Below the pieces are notes generated by a model. It made no database searches and had not been told where the DNA came from. It was given only the letters and a program-made list of their open reading frames with translations. This document shows, piece by piece, positions 1-6,747 of a DNA stretch of 64,000 bases (its first letter is position 1; each line of letters opens with the position of its first letter). The position numbers and the translations under genes are program-made. Source of the DNA: Dietzia psychralcaliphila (GTDB lineage Bacteria > Actinomycetota > Actinomycetes > Mycobacteriales > Mycobacteriaceae); assembly GCF_003096095.1 (NCBI RefSeq), contig NZ_CP015453.1, positions 310,001 through 374,000 on the forward strand, given 5' to 3'.

Positions 1-549
1 TCGGCCGGAGACGGTTCGATCCCGCAGGACCTGGGCTCGCTCATCCTTGATGCCAACGCCACCGGAGAGGGCTCGCTCGACACCTCGGGCTCCGCCATCT
101 TCGGTGAGCCGTCGACGGGTTCCCTGGCGCCTGTCGCGGGGTCGCTCATCGACGCCGCCGGTTCCATCACCCTGAGCGACCCGGCACCCGGCACCGGCTC
201 CGTCGACGCCAGCGGCTCCCTCCTGGACGAGTCCCTCGTGGGCTCGGTCGAGCCGGCGGCGGCGTCGGTCGCGGGTTCGCTCGGGGTCGGCGAGGGCGCC
301 ACCCTGGTCCTCGGTTCTGACGCCGGTTCGCTGCCGGCGGCGGGTTCACTCGGGCCGCTGGTCCTGGTGGGCGGTTCCGCCGCGGTCATCGGCGCGGGGA
401 TCTACTTCGCACCGCAGATCCACCAGGCGCTCACCGACGCGGGCATCGTCCTCCCGCCGCTGCCGGGGACCCCGGTCGCGCCCCCGCAGGCCGCCCCGGC
501 TCCCGCTCCCCAGGCCCCCGGCCCGGACACCCCGAACGGCCGCGGCTGA
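1..549 (+). CDS. C-terminal part of a Gly-Ser-rich protein (5' end outside window)
   Basis: The frame is open from base 1 and stops at 549, so 182 codons of a longer gene are visible. The product is built of irregular repeats in which a GS pair recurs every 5-15 residues (GSL, GSI, GSV), followed by a hydrophobic stretch around residues 115-138 and a Pro-Ala-rich tail ending in NGRG. The GS periodicity suggests a surface-exposed or cell-wall repeat protein with a C-terminal membrane anchor. No catalytic motif is visible and I do not recognise a family. Codon third positions are strongly G/C, as in neighbouring genes, which supports coding. The gene converges on the SDR gene and a hairpin terminator follows at 652-685. 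Confidence 0.7.
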   Translation, partial: SAGDGSIPQDLGSLILDANATGEGSLDTSGSAIFGEPSTGSLAPVAGSLIDAAGSITLSDPAPGTGSVDASGSLLDESLVGSVEPAAASVAGSLGVGEGATLVLGSDAGSLPAAGSLGPLVLVGGSAAVIGAGIYFAPQIHQALTDAGIVLPPLPGTPVAPPQAAPAPAPQAPGPDTPNGRG

Positions 550-651
550 GCGTGCAGCGCTGAGCCGGCGAGCTCGACGCCGGCGAGGCCGACCTCCGGC
601 CGCTGAGTCTCTACCGCGTCCGGTCGGTGAGCGATCGCCCGCCACGACATC

Positions 652-685
652 GAAGGCCCGCCTCCTGACACGGGGGCGGGCCTTC
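652..685. terminator. Bidirectional hairpin terminator
   Basis: A perfect 11-bp stem (GAAGGCCCGCC paired with its complement at 675-685) lies between two convergent genes. There is no U-tract, as is usual in high-GC actinobacteria. Confidence 0.65.
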
Positions 686-757
686 GGCTGTCATCGGTGC
701 GATGGCCATTGGGTGACGTTGCCGGTCCGCCCGGGTCCCGCTCCCGTGACGGCGGAG

Positions 758-855
758 CCCCCCGGTACAGCGGTACGGCGGGCCCCCGGTACAGGCGGTA
801 CGGCGGAGGCCCCCGGTACGGCGGAGGCCCGCGCCCCTCTCGGGGTGCGGGCCTC
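758..855. repeat. Degenerate tandem repeats ending in a GC hairpin
   Basis: Between the first gene and the SDR gene, three units that each begin CCCCCGGTAC and end GGTACGGCGG follow one another with slightly different lengths. They run into a hairpin at 824-855 (arms GAGGCCCGC and GCGGGCCTC, inner arms CCCC and GGGG). The hairpin is well placed to terminate the minus-strand SDR gene. The rest of the 342-bp gap shows nothing recognisable. Confidence 0.55.
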
Positions 856-891
856 TGCGCCGATCGCTCGTCTCCGAGGCGGTCCGGTGTC

Positions 892-1659
892 CTAGCGCGG
901 GGCCATCCGGAGGGCGCCGTCCATGCGGAAGCTCTCGCCGTTGAGGTAGTCCTGCTCGACGATCGCGTTGGCCAGCTGTGCGTAGTCCGAGGGGCGCCCG
1001 AGGCGCGACGGGAACGGGATCGAGGCCTCGAGGGTCTTCTGGAACTCCTCGGTGAGGCCGCGGAGCATCGGGGTCTCGATGGTGCCGGGGGCGATGGTGT
1101 TGACCCGGATACCGAACTGGGCGAGGTCGCGAGCCGCGCAGATGCCCATCGAGTACACGCCGCCCTTGGACGCTGCGTAGGCGATCTGGCCGACCTGGCC
1201 CTCATACGCGGCCACGGAGGCGGTGTTGATGATGACGCCGCGCTGGCCGTCCTCGTCCACCGTGTCCTGGGTGGACATGGCCTCGGCGGCCAGACGCAGC
1301 ACGTTGAAGGTGCCCACCAGGTTCACCGAGATGCAGGTCTGGAACAGGTCCAGCGCGTGCACGCCCTTCTTGGAGACGATGCGGGCGGCCGGGGCGATGC
1401 CGGCGCAGTTGACCACGACGCGCAGCGGGGCGGCCTCGGTGGCCTTGGCGATGGCGGCCTTGACGTCGTCCTCGCTGGTCACGTCGGCGGGGATGAGGGT
1501 GATCCCCTCGTCGATGCCCTGCTCGACGGCCTTGTCGATGGACTGCTGGAGGTCGAGGCCAAAGACGATCGCGCCCTTCTCGGCGAACGAGCGCGCGGTG
1601 GCGTTGCCCAGGCCGGAGGCGGCGCCGGTGACGATGACGGATGCACCCTTGATGTCCAC
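892..1659 (-). CDS. 3-hydroxyacyl-CoA dehydrogenase type II-like SDR oxidoreductase
   Basis: This 255-residue classical short-chain dehydrogenase has the cofactor motif TGAASGLG at 11-18, NCAG at 84-87, and the catalytic Ser148, Tyr161 and Lys165 in the YAASK motif. The NAD-binding loop has Asp near residue 36, which favours NAD. The pattern around NLVGTFNVLRLAAEAM and the RVNTIAPG motif resembles the HSD17B10 / 3-hydroxyacyl-CoA dehydrogenase type II group, which oxidises 3-hydroxyacyl-CoA in beta-oxidation and branched amino-acid or steroid breakdown. The start is a GTG at 1659 with AAAGGA 8 bp upstream. A longer in-frame extension upstream lacks family similarity. The gene appears monocistronic. 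The exact substrate cannot be read from sequence. Confidence 0.85.
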   Translation of the reverse strand: MDIKGASVIVTGAASGLGNATARSFAEKGAIVFGLDLQQSIDKAVEQGIDEGITLIPADVTSEDDVKAAIAKATEAAPLRVVVNCAGIAPAARIVSKKGVHALDLFQTCISVNLVGTFNVLRLAAEAMSTQDTVDEDGQRGVIINTASVAAYEGQVGQIAYAASKGGVYSMGICAARDLAQFGIRVNTIAPGTIETPMLRGLTEEFQKTLEASIPFPSRLGRPSDYAQLANAIVEQDYLNGESFRMDGALRMAPR

Positions 1660-1736
1660 GGGTGATGTCCTTTCTCTTTGGGAGGCGAGCACTAGGAGGT
1701 GCAAGCAGTTACCGACCCAGTGTCCCAGAACCGTGT

Positions 1737-3815
1737 TCAGCGCACGTCGAAGGCCGGACTCTCCCCCCGCACGGGGAACAACCTGCCGTCGATACCGCGA
1801 CCGGAGGCGGTGTAGACCACACGGTAGACGCCGGCCGGTGTGCCCGGCGGGATGTCCCAGGTGACGAGGGCGTTCGTCACCGTGAGCAGGCCCTCGAACA
1901 CGATCATGGTGGACCAGTCGCCGTCGTCGTGGACCCGGATCCACCGGCTGCCGTCCCGGCGCTCCACGGCGAGGTAGGTGTCGCCCCGACGCAGGTCGGA
2001 GTTGGGGTTGGTGCCGGAGAACCTGACCGCGACCCGCTGCCCCGTCCGGTACCCGGGCAGGGGCGGGTCGAGTACGTCGCCGAAGTTCCGCAGCGGCGCC
2101 GGGGTGTCCACGAGCGGGTTACCCAGCGGGGAGACGGGGATCTGTCCGGTGAGGTCGCGCTCGGAGACCCCCGGATCCAGAGGGGTCCCCGACCGCATCG
2201 AGCGCGCCAGGTCGGCGGCCACCTGCTGGATGGCGGGCAGCGTCCACGGACCGAACGCGGTGGCCCCGCCCTCGTAGTTCTGGGCCGAGTACTCCTCCGG
2301 GGTCGTGACGTAGTGCCCGTAGGCGTTGGAGTACCCCTGCACCGTGACGTGGTCCTCGGGGACGCCGAGTTCGGACGCCAGCGTGCGGCGCAGGCGCAGT
2401 CCCGCCACGACGGTCGGCTCGAAGCCCAGACTGAACAGGTAGTGCCCGCCCAGCCGGACCAGGTGGAACGGGTACACGCGCTGGATGGCGTGCGGCACCA
2501 GACCGACGGGCAGCAGGACGTCCTTGGCGCCGTGTGCTTCCCGCAGCCAGGCGGGGATCACGACCTCGGAGATGGCCTTGATCTCCGGGTTCCCGCCCCG
2601 GTCGCCCTCGTTGAAGGGCAACTCCTCGGCGCCCCCGCCGTCCTCCTGGCTGCCGGCGGCGAACGCCGCGCCGAGCGCGGCCACGGCGGTGCGGTGCGTG
2701 CGACCATCGCCGGTGAACTCCGGCCGCACATCGACCGCCGACATGTCGACCCAGCGGTGACGGACGTCGATCCCGCCTCCGAGCGGTCGTACGCCCCGGC
2801 CCACCTGGTCGCGGGCGGCGGCGAACTGTCGCTCGCCGTTGATGCGGGTGTTGAGCCACTCGTCGGGCGTCGGACCGCGCCCGGGCTCGAGGTCGAGGTT
2901 GGGGCTGACGTCCCCGGGGTTGGTCTGGGCGAAGGCGGTGACCAGGGCCGGTGCGCCTCCGGCCAGGTAGTCCTGACCGGCTACCTCGCGCTCCCAGTGC
3001 CAGGCGGCGTATCCCTTGTTGTCCGAGGAGGAGAGCGTGTTGGCGGCGGTCATGGAGGTGGCATGGGAGGCGAACCAGTTGAGCACTCCGACCAGGCGCT
3101 CGCCCCGGGTGATCTGCAGGGATTGCGACCGGGGGTCGATGCCGGTGGGGAAGTGGGCGCGTTCACCGGGGGTGTCCCGGTCGAAGGAGCCGCGGGAGCG
3201 GTTGACGCCGGCGTCGTGCAGCTGCCCCGTGGTGACCCCGACGCCGGACGGCGCGAGGTCATGGTGAGCCATACGGACGGCGTCCACGATCCCGGCGCAG
3301 TTGGCGTCGAAGGTGACGGGTCGGAACCCGAGCATCGAGAGGTCGACCATCGGGTGACCGGACGTGCCGCCGGCGGCGGAGTGAGTGTGCGTGGCCGTGA
3401 TCACGACGTTGCCCTCGTGGTAGGTGTCGCCGAACTCGGCGGCCAGGCGCCGGAGGACCTCCTGGTGGATGGACTGGAAGATCAACCCGATCTCGGCGGT
3501 CACGTGCAGGAACCGGGCAGACGACGGCGAGTCGGCAAAGACGAACGCCCGTGCCCTCTGCCGGAGATGCAGTCCTACGGAGTGCTGCTCGGTGTCGGCG
3601 TAGCCGTTCATCCCCGCCCCGAGGGACTCCCCGGTCATGTCACCGATGCCCCGTCCCACGTACATCCGGGTGGTCTGTGCGGACGAGACGGCCGGCAGGA
3701 GCGAGTGCAACGCCGCCACCCCGCCGAGGGCGGCGGCCCCGCCCAGAACGGAACGTCGCCTGACTCCGCGGTGACCGGCCCCGTGGCGGTCGGTGGCGTG
3801 GTGAGACATCGGCAT
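1737..3815 (-). CDS. Secreted neutral/alkaline ceramidase, Tat substrate
   Basis: This 692-residue protein matches the full length of neutral ceramidases, which hydrolyse the N-acyl bond of ceramide to sphingosine and fatty acid outside the cytoplasm. The N-terminus has an arginine cluster (RRRS near 19-22) followed by a short Ala/Gly/Leu-rich segment and an AxA-like site near residue 46, as in a Tat signal peptide. The family nucleophile block GDVSPN is present with Ser304, and the zinc-site segment ATHTHSAAGG follows the early beta strand. The C-terminal third resembles the immunoglobulin-like domain of the family. The start at ATG 3815 has GGGAG close upstream, and a second ATG two codons later is possible. 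A 16-bp perfect inverted repeat lies in the promoter region (3842-3857). Whether the natural substrate is host ceramide or a bacterial N-acyl lipid is unknown. Confidence 0.88.
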   Translation of the reverse strand: MPMSHHATDRHGAGHRGVRRRSVLGGAAALGGVAALHSLLPAVSSAQTTRMYVGRGIGDMTGESLGAGMNGYADTEQHSVGLHLRQRARAFVFADSPSSARFLHVTAEIGLIFQSIHQEVLRRLAAEFGDTYHEGNVVITATHTHSAAGGTSGHPMVDLSMLGFRPVTFDANCAGIVDAVRMAHHDLAPSGVGVTTGQLHDAGVNRSRGSFDRDTPGERAHFPTGIDPRSQSLQITRGERLVGVLNWFASHATSMTAANTLSSSDNKGYAAWHWEREVAGQDYLAGGAPALVTAFAQTNPGDVSPNLDLEPGRGPTPDEWLNTRINGERQFAAARDQVGRGVRPLGGGIDVRHRWVDMSAVDVRPEFTGDGRTHRTAVAALGAAFAAGSQEDGGGAEELPFNEGDRGGNPEIKAISEVVIPAWLREAHGAKDVLLPVGLVPHAIQRVYPFHLVRLGGHYLFSLGFEPTVVAGLRLRRTLASELGVPEDHVTVQGYSNAYGHYVTTPEEYSAQNYEGGATAFGPWTLPAIQQVAADLARSMRSGTPLDPGVSERDLTGQIPVSPLGNPLVDTPAPLRNFGDVLDPPLPGYRTGQRVAVRFSGTNPNSDLRRGDTYLAVERRDGSRWIRVHDDGDWSTMIVFEGLLTVTNALVTWDIPPGTPAGVYRVVYTASGRGIDGRLFPVRGESPAFDVR

Positions 3816-3841
3816 CAGGCTCCCGGGGTGCGCGGACGGCT

Positions 3842-3857
3842 GGTGACCTTGGTCACC
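3842..3857. promoter_or_regulatory. 16-bp perfect inverted repeat, candidate operator of the ceramidase gene
   Basis: GGTGACCTTGGTCACC is a perfect palindrome about 27 bp upstream of the ceramidase start. It lies just downstream of a plausible minus-strand -10 box (TAACGT, 3870-3875). A repressor bound here would block the start of transcription. Confidence 0.5.
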
Positions 3858-3869
3858 TCTTGGGGCGTG

Positions 3870-3875
3870 ACGTTA
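3870..3875 (-). promoter_or_regulatory. Candidate -10 element of the ceramidase gene
   Basis: TAACGT on the minus strand has the TANNNT form and would place the transcript start near 3863, just before the inverted repeat. No clear -35 is visible. Confidence 0.35.
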
Positions 3876-3922
3876 CCCAACTGGACGACCGACCGGGAAG
3901 CCACCCTCGACTCGACGACGGC

Positions 3923-3951
3923 GGGCCCCCGCGCAGGATGCGCGGGGGCCC
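3923..3951 (-). terminator. Terminator of sodA
   Basis: A perfect 12-bp GC stem (GGGCCCCCGCGC and its complement, 5-nt loop) starts 26 bp after the sodA stop and precedes the ceramidase promoter. Confidence 0.7.
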
Positions 3952-3976
3952 GGGGGTCGATCCGTCGGTGGGGCGG

Positions 3977-4579
3977 TCAGCCCTTGGCGGCGGCGTAACG
4001 CTGCGCGACGTCCGCCCAGTTCACGACGTTCCACCAGGCCTTGACGTAGTCCGGCTTGACGTTCTTGTACTGGAGGTAGAAGGCGTGCTCCCACATGTCC
4101 AGCATGAGCAGCGGGGTGATGTTGATCGAGATGTTGCCCTGCTGGTCGGTCAGCTGCTGGATGATCAGGCGCTGCCCGATGTGGTCCCAGCCCAGAACGG
4201 CCCAGCCCGAACCCTGAAGGGTGGTGGCGGCGGCGTTGAAGTGGGCCTGGAACTTGTCGAACGAGCCGAACTCGGCGTCGATGGCGGAGGCCAGCTCGCC
4301 CTCGGGCTTGTCGCCACCCTCCGGCGACATGTTCTTCCAGAACACCGAGTGGTTGGTGTGGCCACCGAGGTGGAAGGCCAGGTTCTTGCTCAGCAGCGGG
4401 GCCTTGGCGGCGATGCTGCCGTCCTCGCGCGCAGCGGCGAGCTGCTCGATCGCGTCGTTGGCACCCTTGACGTAGGTGGCGTGGTGCTTGGAGTGGTGGA
4501 GCTCCATGATCTCGGCGGAGATGTGCGGCTCCAGAGCGCCGTAGTCATAGTCGAGATCGGGAAGAATGTACTCGGCCAT
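3977..4579 (-). CDS. sodA: Superoxide dismutase (Fe/Mn family)
   Basis: This 200-residue protein converts superoxide to oxygen and hydrogen peroxide. All four metal ligands of the Fe/Mn family are present: His28, His77 (in HTNHS), Asp161 and His165 (in [11 protein letters not shown]). Length and the starting sequence [14 protein letters not shown] are typical of mycobacterial SodA. The ATG at 4579 follows GAGAGG at 10 bp, and the longer frame upstream lacks family similarity. There is no signal peptide, although mycobacterial SodA is known to be exported. Metal choice (Fe or Mn) cannot be decided securely from sequence. The gene sits alone with its own promoter and terminator. Its position beside the pheA-serS block is also seen in M. 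tuberculosis. Confidence 0.97.
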   Translation of the reverse strand: MAEYILPDLDYDYGALEPHISAEIMELHHSKHHATYVKGANDAIEQLAAAREDGSIAAKAPLLSKNLAFHLGGHTNHSVFWKNMSPEGGDKPEGELASAIDAEFGSFDKFQAHFNAAATTLQGSGWAVLGWDHIGQRLIIQQLTDQQGNISINITPLLMLDMWEHAFYLQYKNVKPDYVKAWWNVVNWADVAQRYAAAKG

Positions 4580-4657
4580 AGTGGTGAGTCCTCTCAGTTG
4601 AGTGACGGGCTGCGCGCGGGTCTCGCCCGTGGCGCCCGTCACGACGTCCGGTTCCCA

Positions 4658-4663
4658 CCATAG
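4658..4663 (-). promoter_or_regulatory. Candidate -10 element of sodA
   Basis: TATGGT on the minus strand would give a leader of about 75 nt before the sodA start codon. Confidence 0.4.
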
Positions 4664-4716
4664 TGATCGAGCACGAACGGCGTCGGCCACCGGAACCACC
4701 GGCCGGTGGCAGCGGT

Positions 4717-4722
4717 TACGAC
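4717..4722 (+). promoter_or_regulatory. Candidate -10 element of the Nudix gene
   Basis: TACGAC ends 5 bp before the ATG at 4728. This fits the leaderless pattern seen at many other genes here and favours that start over the ATG at 4740. Confidence 0.4.
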
Positions 4723-4727
4723 CTGCC

Positions 4728-5180
4728 ATGATCGGGGACATGGATCATTCCGATTCGGCCCCCGTCCGCGTCATCTCGGTCTCGGCGGTGGCGCTGACCC
4801 GCGCGGACGGAGCGGTGGTGACGGTGCGCAAGACCGGTACGGATCGCTTCATGCTGCCCGGCGGGAAGTGGGAACCGGGGGAGTCGCCCAGGCAGTGCGC
4901 GGTCCGGGAGGTCGGGGAGGAGTTGGGGGTGACGATCACCCCGGAGCTACTGACCCCGCTGGGGCGGTTCGACACCGCGACAGCCAACGAACACGGGTTC
5001 AGGCTGGTCTCCGAGGTGTTCGCTGCCGAGTCGGACGGACGCATGGAACCCCTGGCGGAGATCGCCGAGGCGCGGTGGCTCACGACGGCCGAGTTGCGAG
5101 TCGTCGCCGGGCTCCCGGAGGACGATTGCGCGCCCTGGGCCCCGCTATTGGTCCGGGTGGCTCGCGAGGGGCTGGTGTAA
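4728..5180 (+). CDS. Nudix hydrolase
   Basis: This roughly 150-residue protein hydrolyses a nucleoside diphosphate linked to another group, such as damaged nucleotides or nucleotide sugars. The full Nudix box GX5EX7REUXEEXGU is present at residues 46-68 (G46, E52, R60, E61, E64, E65, G67), supplying the magnesium-binding glutamates. No second domain is present. Two starts are possible. ATG 4728 lies just after a -10-like hexamer. ATG 4740 has GGGG only 2 bp away, too close for a good ribosome site, so I chose 4728. The gene is divergent from sodA. The substrate cannot be inferred from the box alone. Confidence 0.85.
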   Translation: MIGDMDHSDSAPVRVISVSAVALTRADGAVVTVRKTGTDRFMLPGGKWEPGESPRQCAVREVGEELGVTITPELLTPLGRFDTATANEHGFRLVSEVFAAESDGRMEPLAEIAEARWLTTAELRVVAGLPEDDCAPWAPLLVRVAREGLV

Positions 5181-5195
5181 CAGGGTCGCAGCAGG

Positions 5196-5369
5196 TCAGA
5201 GTACGAGGAGTGCGATCAGCGCGATCAGCAACAGGGCGGCGATCGCGACGCTGACGGCGAGGTTGCGATGACTGACGTGGTCACTGCACCCCGATCCCTC
5301 GAAGGGCTGGGACGAGCCGCGGTCGAGGATGTCGCGCAGTTGCTGTGCGGCGGGCTTTGAAGCGGTCAC
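5196..5369 (-). CDS. Small single-pass membrane protein, 57 residues
   Basis: This short gene starts at GTG 5369, with GGGGAG placed 8 bp upstream. It encodes a hydrophilic N-terminus of about 35 residues beginning MTASKPAAQQLRD, with one Cys. A hydrophobic C-terminal helix (about residues 38-57, rich in Ala, Leu, Ile and Val) then runs to the stop. A -10-like TAGGGT sits 31 bp upstream of the start. The layout predicts a tail-anchored or single-pass inner-membrane protein. I do not recognise a family. It lies head-to-head with msrA and converges on the Nudix gene. It is below the size most ORF callers use, but the ribosome site, promoter and hydrophobic pattern together make it credible. Confidence 0.68.
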   Translation of the reverse strand: MTASKPAAQQLRDILDRGSSQPFEGSGCSDHVSHRNLAVSVAIAALLLIALIALLVL

Positions 5370-5399
5370 GTCGAACTCCCCAATGGTCGATCTGCGGCC

Positions 5400-5405
5400 A
5401 CCCTA
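5400..5405 (-). promoter_or_regulatory. Candidate -10 element of the 57-residue membrane protein
   Basis: TAGGGT on the minus strand would give a leader of about 24 nt that contains the GGGGAG ribosome site. Confidence 0.4.
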
Positions 5406-5460
5406 GCGCGAACTATGGCGTTCGTCACATCACGTCCGGATCACAGTCCCGCCGCAGGGT

Positions 5461-5466
5461 TACTCT
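5461..5466 (+). promoter_or_regulatory. -10 element of msrA, leaderless transcript predicted
   Basis: TACTCT ends 6 bp before the msrA ATG and there is no Shine-Dalgarno sequence, so the mRNA probably begins at or next to the start codon. Confidence 0.55.
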
Positions 5467-5472
5467 GGCGTC

Positions 5473-6150
5473 ATGGGCTGGCTACAGGACGCGATACGAC
5501 AATCCACGATGCGCACGGCGACCGAGGTGATCGACGCCGAGTCGGCGCTGCCGGGTAGGTCCGAACCGATCGCGGTGGCGCCGACCAACATCGCCACCGG
5601 CAACCCGATGGTGCCCCCGTTCCCCGAGGGGCACGAGTCGATCGTGCTGGGGATGGGCTGCTTCTGGGGTGCGGAGAAGATCCTCTGGCAACTCCCGGGG
5701 GTGTGGACCACGGCCGCCGGCTACGCCGGCGGGTGGACCCCCAACCCCACCTACGAGGAGACCTGCACGGGTGCCACCGGGCACACGGAGGCCGTCCTGG
5801 TGGTGTTCGATCCCGAGGTGTTGCCCGTCGAACGGCTCCTCGCCACGTTCTTCGAGTGGCACGACCCCACCCAGGGGATGCGCCAGGGCAATGACATGGG
5901 GACGCAGTACAGGTCGGCTGTGTTCGCCACCACCCCGGAGCAGTTGGAGGCGGCCCGTCGTCTGGGCGCGGCGTATCAGAAGGAGCTGGACGCGGCCGGT
6001 CACGGGCCCCTGACCACGGAGTTCGGGTTGCTCGGGGAGGTCCGGTCGGGAGAGTTCGCCTACGCCGAGGATTATCACCAGCAGTACCTGCTTAAGAACC
6101 CCGGCGGTTACGACTGTCATGTGCGAAGCGGAGTGGCCTGCCCGATCTGA
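5473..6150 (+). CDS. msrA: Peptide-methionine (S)-S-oxide reductase
   Basis: This 225-residue MsrA reduces the S epimer of methionine sulfoxide in proteins and repairs oxidative damage. The active-site motif GCFWG is present with nucleophile Cys63, and two Cys near the C-terminus (215 and 223) are candidate resolving residues for recycling by thioredoxin. The central EVRSGEFAYAEDYHQQYL block is typical. An N-terminal extension of about 50 residues precedes the catalytic core, as in other actinobacterial and long-form bacterial MsrA. The ATG at 5473 follows a -10 hexamer by 6 bp. Nearby sodA suggests an oxidative-stress neighbourhood, although the genes are transcribed separately. Confidence 0.96.
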   Translation: MGWLQDAIRQSTMRTATEVIDAESALPGRSEPIAVAPTNIATGNPMVPPFPEGHESIVLGMGCFWGAEKILWQLPGVWTTAAGYAGGWTPNPTYEETCTGATGHTEAVLVVFDPEVLPVERLLATFFEWHDPTQGMRQGNDMGTQYRSAVFATTPEQLEAARRLGAAYQKELDAAGHGPLTTEFGLLGEVRSGEFAYAEDYHQQYLLKNPGGYDCHVRSGVACPI

Positions 6151-6265
6151 GGTCTGTCCGAGGCCCGGCCGGGCCCCGCCGGGCCGGGTCGGGCCCCGCC
6201 GCGCGGGGAGACTCCGGGCCGATGCCGCCGACGGCGTGGGAACGGGATTTCGCTCCGGACATGCG

Positions 6266-6304
6266 AAAGGGCCCGGCCGGGATTTCTCCCGGGCCGGGCC
6301 CTTT
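6266..6304. terminator. Bidirectional terminator between msrA and cspA
   Basis: A stem of at least 13 bp (AAAGGGCCCGGCC and its complement) lies between the convergent msrA and cspA genes. It is preceded at about 6165-6215 by further GC-rich self-complementary sequence. Confidence 0.7.
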
Positions 6305-6339
6305 ACGTCGATGCGGCGTCAGATTGCTCTGACGTCAGA

Positions 6340-6543
6340 TCACATCGGGGTGATGTTCTCCGCCTGCAGGCCCTTGGCGCCCTGCGCGACGTCGAAGGAG
6401 ACCTGCTGGTTCTCCTCGAGCGAGCGGTAGCCCGAGCCCTGGATGGCGGAGAAGTGCGCGAAGACGTCGGCGGAGCCGTCGTCCGGAGCGATGAAGCCGA
6501 AGCCCTTGTCAGCGTTGAACCACTTAACGGTGCCGGTAGCCAT
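6340..6543 (-). CDS. cspA: Cold-shock protein, single CSD
   Basis: This 67-residue protein is one cold-shock domain with the RNP1-type motif KGFGFI (residues 14-19) and the RNP2-type motif DVFAHFSAI (26-34). It binds single-stranded RNA and DNA and acts as an RNA chaperone. The ATG at 6543 follows AAAGGA by 8 bp; upstream in-frame extension is spurious. The predicted promoter lies about 115 bp upstream, so the transcript has a long leader, as is common for cold-shock genes whose leader folds in a temperature-dependent way. Confidence 0.96.
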   Translation of the reverse strand: MATGTVKWFNADKGFGFIAPDDGSADVFAHFSAIQGSGYRSLEENQQVSFDVAQGAKGLQAENITPM

Positions 6544-6658
6544 ATTGGCGTCCTTTCGAGAGTCGGCACTCCGCTTGTCGGAGTACCAGATGATGCAGCA
6601 GAGAGCGTGCTGTGTGTTTCCCTGCGGTGCCGCATCGTTCTCTCGCAAGAACGGTGGA

Positions 6659-6686
6659 TCTACAGAAATACAACGTACGTTTTCAA
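6659..6686 (-). promoter_or_regulatory. Promoter of cspA with an embedded palindrome
   Basis: On the minus strand TTGAAA (6681-6686) and TGTAGA (6659-6664) are 16 bp apart in an unusually AT-rich patch. The spacer contains the 10-bp palindrome AACGTACGTT (6672-6681 region), which could be a regulator site. Confidence 0.5.
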
Positions 6687-6747
6687 CTACTGAGGAGAAC
6701 CCTACAGGCTCAGAGCCGGTCCGTCACCCCCACGGGGTGTCCGGCAG

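Noticed and set aside
892-1944. Extended 350-residue SDR product
   Set aside because: The extra 95 residues lack family similarity and the GTG at 1659 has a good ribosome site.
1662-3998. 778-codon open frame antisense to the ceramidase gene
   Set aside because: Shadow frame in which the ceramidase motifs are intact on the other strand.
3977-4741. Extended 254-residue SodA
   Set aside because: Known family start and ribosome site are at 4579.
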